Shown here: positions 42,180-51,344 of the stretch, piece by piece
Layout of the letters: the number at the start of each line of letters is the position of its first letter
How positions within the stretch are numbered: position 1 is the stretch's first letter
Assembly (NCBI RefSeq): GCF_042676245.1
Contig: NZ_JBHTKA010000003.1
Span: forward strand, 310,001-374,000
Direction of reading: 5' to 3'
From: Ohtaekwangia kribbensis
Lineage (GTDB): Bacteria; Bacteroidota; Bacteroidia; Cytophagales; Cyclobacteriaceae
DNA length: 64,000 nucleotides
Translations under genes and position numbers: made by a program
The notes under the pieces: generated by a model
The model's database searches: none
Seen by the model: only the letters and a program-made list of their open reading frames with translations
What the model was told of the DNA's origin: nothing

Positions 42180-44588
42180 TTACTGTTCCTTCAGGGCATT
42201 TACCGGGTTGGTTCGTGCAGCTTTGAACGATTGAATGCCCACAGTTAATAATGATATTGCCATGATCAGTAAAGCTGCTTTTACAAAGAGTAAATACGTT
42301 ACCTCGATGCGATACGGAAATTTCTGCAGCCACTGTTCTGCTGCATAGTAACTTACCGGTATAGCAATAACAAAGGCAATCACGATCAGGAGTAAATAAC
42401 TTTTTGACAATCCGAAAACGAGGTTGGCATCATCGGCACCGAGTACTTTACGGATGCTGATCTCTTTATATCGTTGCGATGTACTATATACCACCAGCCC
42501 GAAAAGACCGAGGCAGGCAACAAAAATCGCGAAGCTTGTAAAAAAGGTAAACAGCGTAGCGAGCTTTTCCTCGTCTTTATATAATTTATCAAAATTTTCA
42601 TCGAGAAAGTGATACTCAAACGGCCATTCCGTATTAAATTTTTTCCACGTTGCTTCAAGGTGCGCAAGAGTAGCCGGTATATCTTCCGACCTGATGCCAA
42701 ACGCCATCGAAGAGTATCCCTTCGGATAAATATGCAGCACAACGGGAGATATACTCTCGCGCAGACTGTTCAAATGAAAATCTTTTACAACACCTATAAT
42801 TTTACCTTTCTTCAAAGAATCGGGATTGTCCCAACGGTTCCATTCAACCTCATGTTCCAGCGCATCTTTCGGATTGGTGTGTCCCAACATTTTGGCAGCA
42901 GCTTCGCTTACAATAAATGCATCGTCTGCATCAGAAGGAAAATCTTTTGAGAAATCGCGTCCGGCAACCAACGTAAGTCCGAGTGTCTTTATATAGTCAT
43001 GATCAACCAGCAACATGGAAAGCGACAGATCTTTTTTCGTTACGCGATCGCGTATACCGTCACCGGCAAACGCTTCACCCGGCAATCCGTATTGCAAGGT
43101 AGCACCGAGTATATTCGGATGGTTGGCAAACACATTCTTCGCTGCCTCCAGATTGGTTTGCATATTCCCGCGCAGGCTTACAATTATAACATTGTCCTTA
43201 TCAAAGCCCATGTCCTTGGTACGCATATAGGTATGTTGTTCCGATACAACAAACGAAGCGATGATGAGCAGGAATGAAAGAATGAACTGCAGCACCACAA
43301 GACTTTTACGCAGCACGGTTTTACCAGACCGTCCGGATTTTTTATTGGACAGTATCTGTGCCGGCTTGTATCCGGATATATAAAAAGCCGGATAAGCACC
43401 TGCCGCCACACCAACCAACGCAGTGGCCACCAGCAATACAATAACGAGCAATGGATTGAGAAATATACCCGTAGGTATACTTTTCCCGGTAAAATTATTC
43501 AATGCCGGCAGCACCAGCTCAGTCATCAGTCCGCCAATCAATAAAGCTATACCGGCAATTACAACCGACTCGCTGATGAACTGGTATATAAGCTGCGAAC
43601 GAAAGGCACCTACTACTTTCCGAACGCCTACTTCCTTTACGCGATTCACAGCTCGGGCCGTAGAAAGATTTATGAAATTAAGAATGGCAATAATCAGGAT
43701 AAAAACAGCAGTTGCAGAAAGTATATAGATAGTCTGTGCATTGCCGCGCACTGCTATATCCCACTTCTGGTCAGAAGCATGCAAATGTACTTGGGACATC
43801 GGCATAATGTGCGGTATATAATAGCTGCCATGATCTTTTGTAGTAGGCCAGGCGTTGCGCGCTGCAAAATCTTTCAACTTGGCATCGAACTGTACTGCAT
43901 TGGTCCCTTCTTTTAATTTGATATAGGTATGAAACTGACTCCATCCCCAGCCACGCATACGCTCCGGAATAGTAGTAAGCAGTTCTTGCATGGAAAGAAA
44001 ATAGTTGAGCTGCAAATGTGAGTGCTCCGGGAAATCCTCAAACACAGCTGTCACTTTATAGTTCTCGTTAAACACCTGCAGCGTTTCACCTACGGCTGGT
44101 TTATCACCAAAGTATTTTTTTGCCAGCGTCTGGCTAATCGCTATTTCTTTTACATCGTGCAGCGCAGTCTCCATATCACCCTCAATGAGTTTGAGACTGA
44201 ACATATCGAGCATCGCAGGATCGGCACAACCACCCTTGTCTTCGGTATACTTCAGATCGCCCGCTTCAAACAATACAGGAGAATTAAAATTCATGAACCG
44301 TGCATACGCTTCCACTTCCGGATATTCATCCATGAGCGTAGGTCCGATCGGAGGTGGAATCATGGCGCCTCTCATCACGCGACCATCATCGGTAAAATGT
44401 TCATTGTAGACACGATACTTGCGGTTTACATCCTGCACGTGTTTGTCGAATTGCAGTTCATCATACACAAACAATGCAATAACCAGGAATGAGGCAATGC
44501 TGATGGCCATGCCGCTGATGTTGATTAAAGAGAAGAGTTTATTCTTCGCCAGGTTTCGAAAGCCGATCTTGAGGTAGTTCTGAAGCAT
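42180..44588 (-). CDS. FtsX/MacB-like permease, 802 aa
   Basis: It starts at the family start MLQNYLKIGFRNLAKNKLF with an N-terminal helix (19-42). The first periplasmic core (about 55-280) is followed by an FtsX domain with NRVKEVGVRKVVGAFRSQL, then a second core and an FtsX domain with RYKEISIRKVLGADDANLV, ending NALKEQ. It is the third paralog in the window; it lacks the prefix domain. It is divergent from the sigma54-type response regulator with a 12-bp inverted repeat between them. Such regulators are often paired with these permeases, so regulation by the adjacent two-component system is likely. Confidence 0.92.
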   Translation of the reverse strand: MLQNYLKIGFRNLAKNKLFSLINISGMAISIASFLVIALFVYDELQFDKHVQDVNRKYRVYNEHFTDDGRVMRGAMIPPPIGPTLMDEYPEVEAYARFMNFNSPVLFEAGDLKYTEDKGGCADPAMLDMFSLKLIEGDMETALHDVKEIAISQTLAKKYFGDKPAVGETLQVFNENYKVTAVFEDFPEHSHLQLNYFLSMQELLTTIPERMRGWGWSQFHTYIKLKEGTNAVQFDAKLKDFAARNAWPTTKDHGSYYIPHIMPMSQVHLHASDQKWDIAVRGNAQTIYILSATAVFILIIAILNFINLSTARAVNRVKEVGVRKVVGAFRSQLIYQFISESVVIAGIALLIGGLMTELVLPALNNFTGKSIPTGIFLNPLLVIVLLVATALVGVAAGAYPAFYISGYKPAQILSNKKSGRSGKTVLRKSLVVLQFILSFLLIIASFVVSEQHTYMRTKDMGFDKDNVIIVSLRGNMQTNLEAAKNVFANHPNILGATLQYGLPGEAFAGDGIRDRVTKKDLSLSMLLVDHDYIKTLGLTLVAGRDFSKDFPSDADDAFIVSEAAAKMLGHTNPKDALEHEVEWNRWDNPDSLKKGKIIGVVKDFHLNSLRESISPVVLHIYPKGYSSMAFGIRSEDIPATLAHLEATWKKFNTEWPFEYHFLDENFDKLYKDEEKLATLFTFFTSFAIFVACLGLFGLVVYSTSQRYKEISIRKVLGADDANLVFGLSKSYLLLIVIAFVIAIPVSYYAAEQWLQKFPYRIEVTYLLFVKAALLIMAISLLTVGIQSFKAARTNPVNALKEQ

Positions 44589-44680
44589 ACAGATAAATTT
44601 ACTGTCTCAAGGCCAAACGATATACCATTTTATTAAATGATTGAACACGAACATCTTAAATTCCAGCCCGTGTCAGGTAC

Positions 44681-44720
44681 TGTTTCATTGTGAAACACTT
44701 TTGTGTATCACAATGAAACA
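44681..44720. promoter_or_regulatory. 12-bp inverted repeat between permease and response regulator
   Basis: TGTTTCATTGTG at 44681-44692 is perfectly complementary to CACAATGAAACA at 44709-44720, with a 16-base spacer. It lies 17 bases before the response regulator ATG and 92 bases before the divergent permease start. It is a good candidate for an operator or a leader hairpin. I see no TGGC...TTGC sigma54 promoter nearby. Confidence 0.6.
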
Positions 44721-44737
44721 TATATTTTTATTGCGAC

Positions 44738-46099
44738 ATGCCGAAGACACGCGCAAAGATATTGATTGTAGATGATGATGCCGATATACTCACTGCTGCA
44801 CGCGTGGTATTGCGACAGCAATATGAATCTGTTGAGACAGAGAGCAATCCGCAGCGCCTTACTACATTGCTTCAGCAGAATCGCTACGATGTAATTCTGC
44901 TGGACATGAATTATGCTGTCGGCAGGCTTTCGGGTCATGAGGGATTGTTCTGGCTTAACCAGATCCTGGCAAAGAATCCGCATCAACAAGTGATTATGAT
45001 CACCGCGTATGGCGATATACAATTGGCTGTTGACGCCATGAAACAGGGCGCTGCCGATTTTGTTGTAAAGCCGTGGGAAAATGAAAAGCTCGAAGCCACC
45101 GTGCAGTCTGCGTATAGACGTGCCGTGGATAAAAAAGAAAATTCCTCACCGAAGACATCTGCGTCATCGCGCTCCCGGGAAACAGAAATTATAGGTATAT
45201 CTCCGGCTTTCAAACAGGTTATAGCAACTGTTGATAAAGTAACGGGCACCGATGCCAACGTTTTGCTATTGGGAGAAAACGGAACTGGTAAGGAGTTGAT
45301 CGCAAGTCTCATTCACCAGCGTTCGCAGCGGAAGGATGAAGCTTTTGTAAAAGTTGATGCAGGTGCTTTGCCGGCCACACTGTTTGAGTCAGAGCTGTTC
45401 GGCTATAAGAAAGGAGCCTTTACCGATGCGCGTGAGGATCGTATCGGGCGAATGGAAGGCGCCAATCGCGGAACGCTTTTCCTTGATGAAATTGGAAATA
45501 TACCGGTATCATTGCAGGTGAAACTACTCGCGGCATTGCAGAATCGCGAAGTAACTCCGTTAGGAAGCAACCGATCTATACCAGTTGATGTGCGACTGAT
45601 CTGTGCAACCAATCTTGACCTTCAACAAGCCGTTCGATCCGGACAATTTCGCGAAGATCTTCTATACCGACTAAATACCATTGTTATCACACTGCCTCCG
45701 TTGCGTGATCGCACAGAAGATATACCGATGCTTGTTGATCATTTTATCAAGATATATACCGGGCAATATCACAAAGAAGAAAAGAGCATTTCGCAGGATG
45801 CCATACGGTACTTACAAAAGTATACATGGCCGGGTAACATTCGTGAATTACAGCATGCTGTAGAGCGGGCCGTTATCCTGAGTGATGAGACAACGTTACA
45901 GAAGCGTGATTTCATGCTCTCATCAACCACGCTGGTTGCCGGAAACACAGAAGCTTTTAATCTCGATGAAATAGAACGCAAAACGATACAGGCCGCGATT
46001 CAAAAGTATAACGGCAATTTAAGCAAGGTAGCGAAAGAACTTGGTGTAGGCCGCACTACGCTATACCGGAAGATGGAGAAATACGGACTTGACAAGTAA
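44738..46099 (+). CDS. Sigma54-dependent NtrC-type response regulator, 453 aa
   Basis: Residues 1-125 form a receiver domain with acidic DDD at 12-14, phospho-acceptor Asp56 (VILLDMNYA) and Lys111. Residues 150-385 form an AAA+ domain with Walker A GENGTGKE (179-186) and sigma54 contact loop GAFTDA (226-231, usual form GAFTGA). Walker B GTLFLDEIG (245-253) and arginine-finger region RLNTIVITLPPLRDR follow. The C-terminal Fis-type HTH ends LGVGRTTLYRKMEKYGLDK. It would activate sigma54 promoters after phosphorylation by the kinase encoded 2 bases downstream, and is likely to control the adjacent FtsX permease and possibly others. Confidence 0.95.
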   Translation: MPKTRAKILIVDDDADILTAARVVLRQQYESVETESNPQRLTTLLQQNRYDVILLDMNYAVGRLSGHEGLFWLNQILAKNPHQQVIMITAYGDIQLAVDAMKQGAADFVVKPWENEKLEATVQSAYRRAVDKKENSSPKTSASSRSRETEIIGISPAFKQVIATVDKVTGTDANVLLLGENGTGKELIASLIHQRSQRKDEAFVKVDAGALPATLFESELFGYKKGAFTDAREDRIGRMEGANRGTLFLDEIGNIPVSLQVKLLAALQNREVTPLGSNRSIPVDVRLICATNLDLQQAVRSGQFREDLLYRLNTIVITLPPLRDRTEDIPMLVDHFIKIYTGQYHKEEKSISQDAIRYLQKYTWPGNIRELQHAVERAVILSDETTLQKRDFMLSSTTLVAGNTEAFNLDEIERKTIQAAIQKYNGNLSKVAKELGVGRTTLYRKMEKYGLDK

Positions 46100-46101
46100 C
46101 T

Positions 46102-47451
46102 ATGATCTATAAGAATTTCCGGCTCAACATTATCATTCGCGTTTTGTGCATCGTAGCATTATCGCTTGCACTGGCATTTATTATTGTAGAGCGCCCGATG
46201 TTCTTTGCGCTATCAACAGTCATTGTGTTGCTACTGGTAAGTGTTGTCAGCCTGATCCGGTATATCGATAAATCAAATAAAGATCTCACGCATTTTCTGC
46301 TTTCTATACGACAGGGAGCCTTTACAGAATCCTATACTTCTGGCAATCGCGGCAAGCAATATGAACAATTGAGTGGCGCCCTGAATGATATTGTTACCGA
46401 GTTCAGCAAACTCAATCTCGAAAAAGAATTACATTACCAATACCTTCAGACCCTCAATGAAAATATCAGCGTTGCTATTCTGAGTTTTGATGCCGCAGAA
46501 AAATTAATGATGATGAATTCCGCAGCGAAAAATTTATTGAATCATCCTTCGCTTGTCACTCTTAGTCATTTCAAGGATATCGATACCGAATTATACCATG
46601 CTATAAAACAGATTCAACCGGAGCAGCGAAAAGTTGTGCAGGTATTTATAGGGGAAGATCCATACCAGCTAAGCGTACAGGCGAAGGAGATCGTTTTGCA
46701 AGGTAAACCTGTCCGCATTATACTCTTGCAAAACCTGAACCAGGAACTTGAAGAAAAAGAGATTGAAGCGTGGCACCAGTTAATGCGCGTGCTCACACAT
46801 GAGATCATGAACAGCGTTACACCTATAGCGTCATTAACGGCTGCCGTGGAATCTATACTCAAGCACCCGGACGGCACACGAAAAGATTTGAGCACATTGA
46901 GTGATGATCACATCGATGATATATTCAGCAGTCTCGCTACAATCGGCTCGCGCAGCAAAGGACTGATGAACTTTGTGAAGACCTATAAAACATACGCGAA
47001 GCCAATTCATGCTCAATTTGAATCTGTAAATGTTACCGATATTGTTAATCGTGTTGCTGTATTACTTGCACCTGACCTGCAAGCGTCAAACGTTCAGCTC
47101 GTCATTAAAAGTCCGGCTATTGCTGTGGAAGCAAAGACCGACATAGCATTGATAGAACAAGTACTGATCAACCTGGTAAAGAATGCACTGGAAGCGGTTG
47201 AGCATGACGGCACCGGCATCATCAGCATCGATATACGCAAAAAAAATAATCGTGTATCGATAGCGGTGACAGATAATGGCTCTGGTATAGATCCGGAAGT
47301 GTTACCACGAATATTTGTTCCATTCTTTACCACGAAATCGAAAGGCTCAGGTATCGGTCTTAGTCTTTCGCGGCAAATCATGAAACTGCATGGAGGCACG
47401 ATACAGGTACACCTGCCAGAGAAAGGCAGTATATTTACATTGGAGTGGTAA
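46102..47451 (+). CDS. Sensor histidine kinase (NtrY-like), 449 aa
   Basis: Two helices at about 9-28 and 34-54 anchor the kinase. A HAMP-like/PAS-like region (60-215) follows, then a HisKA dimerisation part with His233 in RVLTHEIMNSVTPIAS. Next comes a HATPase_c domain with NLVKNALEA (N box), DNGSGID (G1) and GSGIGLSLSRQIM (G2). It should phosphorylate the response regulator whose gene ends 2 bases before it. There is almost no periplasmic loop, so the signal is probably sensed in the membrane or cytosol. Confidence 0.93.
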   Translation: MIYKNFRLNIIIRVLCIVALSLALAFIIVERPMFFALSTVIVLLLVSVVSLIRYIDKSNKDLTHFLLSIRQGAFTESYTSGNRGKQYEQLSGALNDIVTEFSKLNLEKELHYQYLQTLNENISVAILSFDAAEKLMMMNSAAKNLLNHPSLVTLSHFKDIDTELYHAIKQIQPEQRKVVQVFIGEDPYQLSVQAKEIVLQGKPVRIILLQNLNQELEEKEIEAWHQLMRVLTHEIMNSVTPIASLTAAVESILKHPDGTRKDLSTLSDDHIDDIFSSLATIGSRSKGLMNFVKTYKTYAKPIHAQFESVNVTDIVNRVAVLLAPDLQASNVQLVIKSPAIAVEAKTDIALIEQVLINLVKNALEAVEHDGTGIISIDIRKKNNRVSIAVTDNGSGIDPEVLPRIFVPFFTTKSKGSGIGLSLSRQIMKLHGGTIQVHLPEKGSIFTLEW

Positions 47452-47494
47452 ATGATGTTGCTCTATATCCTCATACTTATACCAGTCGACACCC

Positions 47495-48271
47495 ATGCAT
47501 GAAGTCATCGTCATTTGTATAGCTGCGTTCATTACATCGTTGCTCACCTTCTTTACCGGGTTTGGGTTGGGCACAATTCTTACACCTGTCTTTGCTATAT
47601 TCTTCCCAATCGATCTCGCCATTGCATTAACCGGTGTTGTCCACTTTCTGAACAACCTGTTCAAGCTATCCCTTATCGGCATGAAAGCAGATAAACAGGT
47701 GGTGATGCGGTTTGGCATACCTGCCTTCATTGCCGCCATAGCAGGTGCGTACCTATTGGTATTCATTAACGATCTGCCGGCTATCCATACCTATATCTTA
47801 AACGAGACAATACATTCCATTACACCGGTAAAATTGGTTGTTGCAGCACTGCTTATATTCTTTGCATTGGTAGAATCCATACCATACTTCAAAAAAATTC
47901 AGTTCGATAGAGACAAGCTTGTTGCCGGTGGTATATTGAGTGGTTTCTTTGGAGGGCTGTCTGGCAACCAGGGAGCATTACGCAGCGCCTTCCTGATTCG
48001 GAGCGGACTTGACAAGGAAGCATTCATTGCAACAGGAATTGTTATAGCCTGCCTGGTAGATTTATCGCGACTTGGTATATATACTACCCGCTTTTTAAAA
48101 ACCGGATTACAGGATGTAATCGGTCTTGTTATAGTCGCCACGGCCGCTGCGTTTCTGGGCGCTTACATCGGAAACCGGTTGCTAAAGAAAATAACGCTGA
48201 ACGTAATCCAGGTAATTGTTACCGCTATGTTGATTATACTCTCATTGGCGCTGGCATCGGGTATATTGTAA
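47495..48271 (+). CDS. TauE/SafE-family permease, 258 aa
   Basis: The protein has about eight hydrophobic helices and the family pattern: an N-terminal FFTGFGLGTILTPVFAIFFP and a second half with GGILSGFFGGLSGNQGALRS. Family members export sulfite or organosulfur anions. It lies 43 bases after the histidine kinase gene and could be in the same transcript, which would link it to the two-component system. The actual substrate is unknown. Confidence 0.88.
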   Translation: MHEVIVICIAAFITSLLTFFTGFGLGTILTPVFAIFFPIDLAIALTGVVHFLNNLFKLSLIGMKADKQVVMRFGIPAFIAAIAGAYLLVFINDLPAIHTYILNETIHSITPVKLVVAALLIFFALVESIPYFKKIQFDRDKLVAGGILSGFFGGLSGNQGALRSAFLIRSGLDKEAFIATGIVIACLVDLSRLGIYTTRFLKTGLQDVIGLVIVATAAAFLGAYIGNRLLKKITLNVIQVIVTAMLIILSLALASGIL

Positions 48272-48291
48272 ATCGTTATCTAATATATCGC

Positions 48292-50775
48292 TTACATTTG
48301 CTGAGTTCGTACGCAAACAAGCCACGGAGTTTGTGTGTTGCCGAACTGTACAGGTTCCAGCAGGTACGTACAATTATCCCAGATTACTTCAAAAGGCTTA
48401 TTCCATTCCTTCGACAATCTATCCTCCGGAATAAACGCGTGGCATGACTGCCCGGTAGCAATGCTGTTATCGGAGATCCTCACAATGGTTTTATTGTGAG
48501 CAATGAGCGCTACGGTAATGCCTGTCTCAATCCACTTCAGCGTATCGATCATATCCATAATGCTGTCCACAGCGAAATCAACTCCGCAGATACCTTTGAA
48601 ATCATCACCCACCATAACGGGAGCAACAGCTGAGAGAATCCAGGTATCTTTACCTTGCACCTGGTATATATAGGGATCAATCACGGCTTCCTGCCGTGTT
48701 CGCTGTGGGAGAATAAAATAATCACCCGCGCCATCCTGTGTATAATTCAGCAGCGGTTCGAGGCAAAAATCATTTCCACGTATTGTCCAATATGGTATAA
48801 ATCTGCCTGTGGCATCATGCCCCGGGTTCCCTATATATTGCGTGTCCTTTCCGTCAAATTGGTTGGGTTCCCAAAGAGTATACGTAGCCAGAAATGACGG
48901 ATTATTTTTTAGTATACTCTGCAGCATAAGGTTGGCCTGCGTTCGCGCATCTACAAAAAGCCGCGGTGCTTCAGCAAATACTGTAAATACATGGGCACAG
49001 GTTCGCGAAGCATCCAGGGCTACATCGATCAATGTCTTTATAGAAACAGATAATTGTGATGCCTGTGCATGCAGGTTCGCCATGCGCGTATCCATTAACG
49101 ACTGATCTTTGACTTTGAGCTCCTGCTCTTTCGTTCTGATTTCCGACAACGTCTTTTCCATCAGCAGCTTCTGCGTTTCCAGTTGCTTGTTGCTACGCTC
49201 GAGTTCTTCCGCACGTGTTGCTTCTGCTTGTCGCGCAGCATGCAATTCTTCAATAGCTTGTTGCATCGCATCTTCGTTGGCGCGCAGCTTTTCTTCTTTC
49301 TGCTTTGTTTCCTCCAACAGATAATGCGTGCGTGCATTCGCCTGCGCTATTTTAATAACCGATGCCAGCTCCTGACTGATACTGACTATAAAATTTATTT
49401 TATACTTCTCAATTTCTTTAAAGGATGCCAGTTCGAGTACACCGTAGGGCTCACCATCCAATATAAGTGGCGATACCACAATGAAAGCAGGTTGTGCTTG
49501 CCCCAATCCGGATTCAATTTTCAGATAATCGTCCGGCACTTCGTTCATCGTAATGACGGCACGTTCCAGAAATGCCTGTCCCGCCAAACCTTCACCTGCA
49601 CGAATGGTACCATTGATGTATTTCTTTCGACTGTAGGCATATACTGCTACACGCTGCAGTGTGCGCTGCGTTGCATCAATTGCATCACGATCATCAGACA
49701 CGAACAAAGTCCCAAGACTCGCGGACGTATATTTGATGATGAAGCTCAGCGCCTGGTCGTATAGTTTATGCTGATCGCTGTGACGTCTTACAATGTTACC
49801 GAACTCGGCAATTCCCTGCGTCAGCCATTTCCGCTCGTGCTCCTGTTCAGACGTATACCGGAGATTATCACGCATGTCGATCAGTGCCTGCGCTATAGCA
49901 CCTTTACCATCGAACATGGTAGCCTGCATTTCAAAATTATTCTTCGCAACGTTACCGGCAAAGTCCATGAGACTACGCATCTGCCGGGTAAATATATATA
50001 GCGCATTCTGCATGGCAGCAAGCTCGTTTTTACCGGGCTGATGCTCAATTGAAGGCAGTTCACCTTCCGACAATCGCTCGAGTATAGATCGCGTCTGTGC
50101 GATTGATACGATGATGGACCGGCTCACGATATATATAAATACAATGATAACGATCAATACTACAAGGGCGATCGATCCGAACAGCCACAACATGATCTGC
50201 CGTTGCTGGTCGAAATCCTGTATGATTTTGTTTTTATAGTCCTGCGTTTCCTTCACCACCTTTGTCGCGTTTTCGCGAAGCGGAGTAAATTCGCGATTAA
50301 GGTCGATGAGCAAAGCATTACGTACGTTCGCATATCGTGCCGAATCATGGACAGACACGGTCTGCACATCGTTCAGATTCTTTTCGACAAAGGCAAGATA
50401 GGCGTCAATGCTCCGACTGAATTCTGCGTACGGCTTCGCTATATTTTCAGGAAGCTCACGCGTGTTGACCAGTTTACGCTCATCTGTCAGCGTTTTTATA
50501 CGCTCCTGGATGGTTTCATCAGCATCTTTAATATACTCCTGTTGAGTTACGCGATCGGCTATAAACATTTGCAGGAGCTCGCCACGCAACACATTGTTCC
50601 TGATGCGCAACAGGCGGGCCTCAAGTTCCTGGATTTGCTCGGTTGCTTGCCGCTGCTCGTTAAAAGAGTTAACAATTTTCCATGCCGACAATCCCAGAAT
50701 TGCCGCGCATAGTATAACTGACAGAATGATCAGTCTATACTTCTCGTTTATAGTAAGCCCTTGTATATACTTCAT
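48292..50775 (-). CDS. Large HAMP-GAF sensor with C-terminal Cache-like domain, 827 aa
   Basis: The order is a first helix (14-34), a periplasmic helical sensor (about 36-190, CHASE3-like) and a second helix (195-218). A HAMP linker (219-270), a further helical stretch and a GAF domain (about 335-485; AGEGLAGQAFLERAVITMNE, GVLELASF) follow. A long coiled coil (485-600) leads to a C-terminal domain (about 600-827) with PYIYQVQGKDTWILSAVAPV and FKGICGVDFAVDSIMDMID, typical of dCache ligand sensors. No kinase, methyl-accepting or GGDEF output is visible. A Cache domain that is probably cytosolic is unusual. Confidence 0.85.
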   Translation of the reverse strand: MKYIQGLTINEKYRLIILSVILCAAILGLSAWKIVNSFNEQRQATEQIQELEARLLRIRNNVLRGELLQMFIADRVTQQEYIKDADETIQERIKTLTDERKLVNTRELPENIAKPYAEFSRSIDAYLAFVEKNLNDVQTVSVHDSARYANVRNALLIDLNREFTPLRENATKVVKETQDYKNKIIQDFDQQRQIMLWLFGSIALVVLIVIIVFIYIVSRSIIVSIAQTRSILERLSEGELPSIEHQPGKNELAAMQNALYIFTRQMRSLMDFAGNVAKNNFEMQATMFDGKGAIAQALIDMRDNLRYTSEQEHERKWLTQGIAEFGNIVRRHSDQHKLYDQALSFIIKYTSASLGTLFVSDDRDAIDATQRTLQRVAVYAYSRKKYINGTIRAGEGLAGQAFLERAVITMNEVPDDYLKIESGLGQAQPAFIVVSPLILDGEPYGVLELASFKEIEKYKINFIVSISQELASVIKIAQANARTHYLLEETKQKEEKLRANEDAMQQAIEELHAARQAEATRAEELERSNKQLETQKLLMEKTLSEIRTKEQELKVKDQSLMDTRMANLHAQASQLSVSIKTLIDVALDASRTCAHVFTVFAEAPRLFVDARTQANLMLQSILKNNPSFLATYTLWEPNQFDGKDTQYIGNPGHDATGRFIPYWTIRGNDFCLEPLLNYTQDGAGDYFILPQRTRQEAVIDPYIYQVQGKDTWILSAVAPVMVGDDFKGICGVDFAVDSIMDMIDTLKWIETGITVALIAHNKTIVRISDNSIATGQSCHAFIPEDRLSKEWNKPFEVIWDNCTYLLEPVQFGNTQTPWLVCVRTQQM

Positions 50776-51344
50776 TGCAAAATGATAATCGGTTACCGGT
50801 TGTTGTATATCTGCTTGTATTAAGCGATGGAGACAGGCTTTTCAGCCATTTCCGTACATCCATTACCATCACTTTATATGCGGTAATTGTTGTTTACATT
50901 CCTCTTGCTCCTTTTCGCAAAAGGTTGTGTATATAGGACTGCCTCATCACGACACATCGGTACTCACCGGTATACTTCAGGAAAGGTAAAGCGCTGAACA
51001 CTGGCTGTAATCTATATTCTCCGGGGAACGGATGCTGTACAGCGGGACTTGTTTGACCAATCGGGTTTAGAGTGCAAGCAATACAACTTTCGGATAATCC
51101 ATAAAAAAATACCAAGACAGATTGGTGGTCATTTACGAAAATATCCGGATCAACGGTATATACTGTCTATCAGAACGGGCTCATCTGGCTTTGATGCGTG
51201 TTACCTGGACATCGCAAGCACTGTTGAAAATTTATACAAACTCGCGCAAAAACTAACATGAGCGTGGTAGAAGTGGACAATTGGGTAGACCATTCATGAA
51301 TTAAGCCTTACTTTGCACATATAAAGAACCCAATCAACCAGATA
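50776..51344. other. 569-base gene-poor interval
   Basis: No convincing gene is seen. A 70-codon plus-strand frame at 51049-51261 and a 73-codon minus-strand frame at 50894-51115 have random-looking composition. The only suggestive element is TTACTTTG about 35 bases upstream of the 51345 start, a one-base-off -7 box. Confidence 0.4.

Noticed and set aside
49183..49764. 193-codon plus-strand frame inside the GAF sensor
   Set aside because: Its residues are mostly Cys/Leu/Phe-rich reverse reading of the coiled coil.
51049..51261. 70-codon frame in the gap before the TPR gene
   Set aside because: Random-like composition, no leader signal and a competing minus-strand frame.
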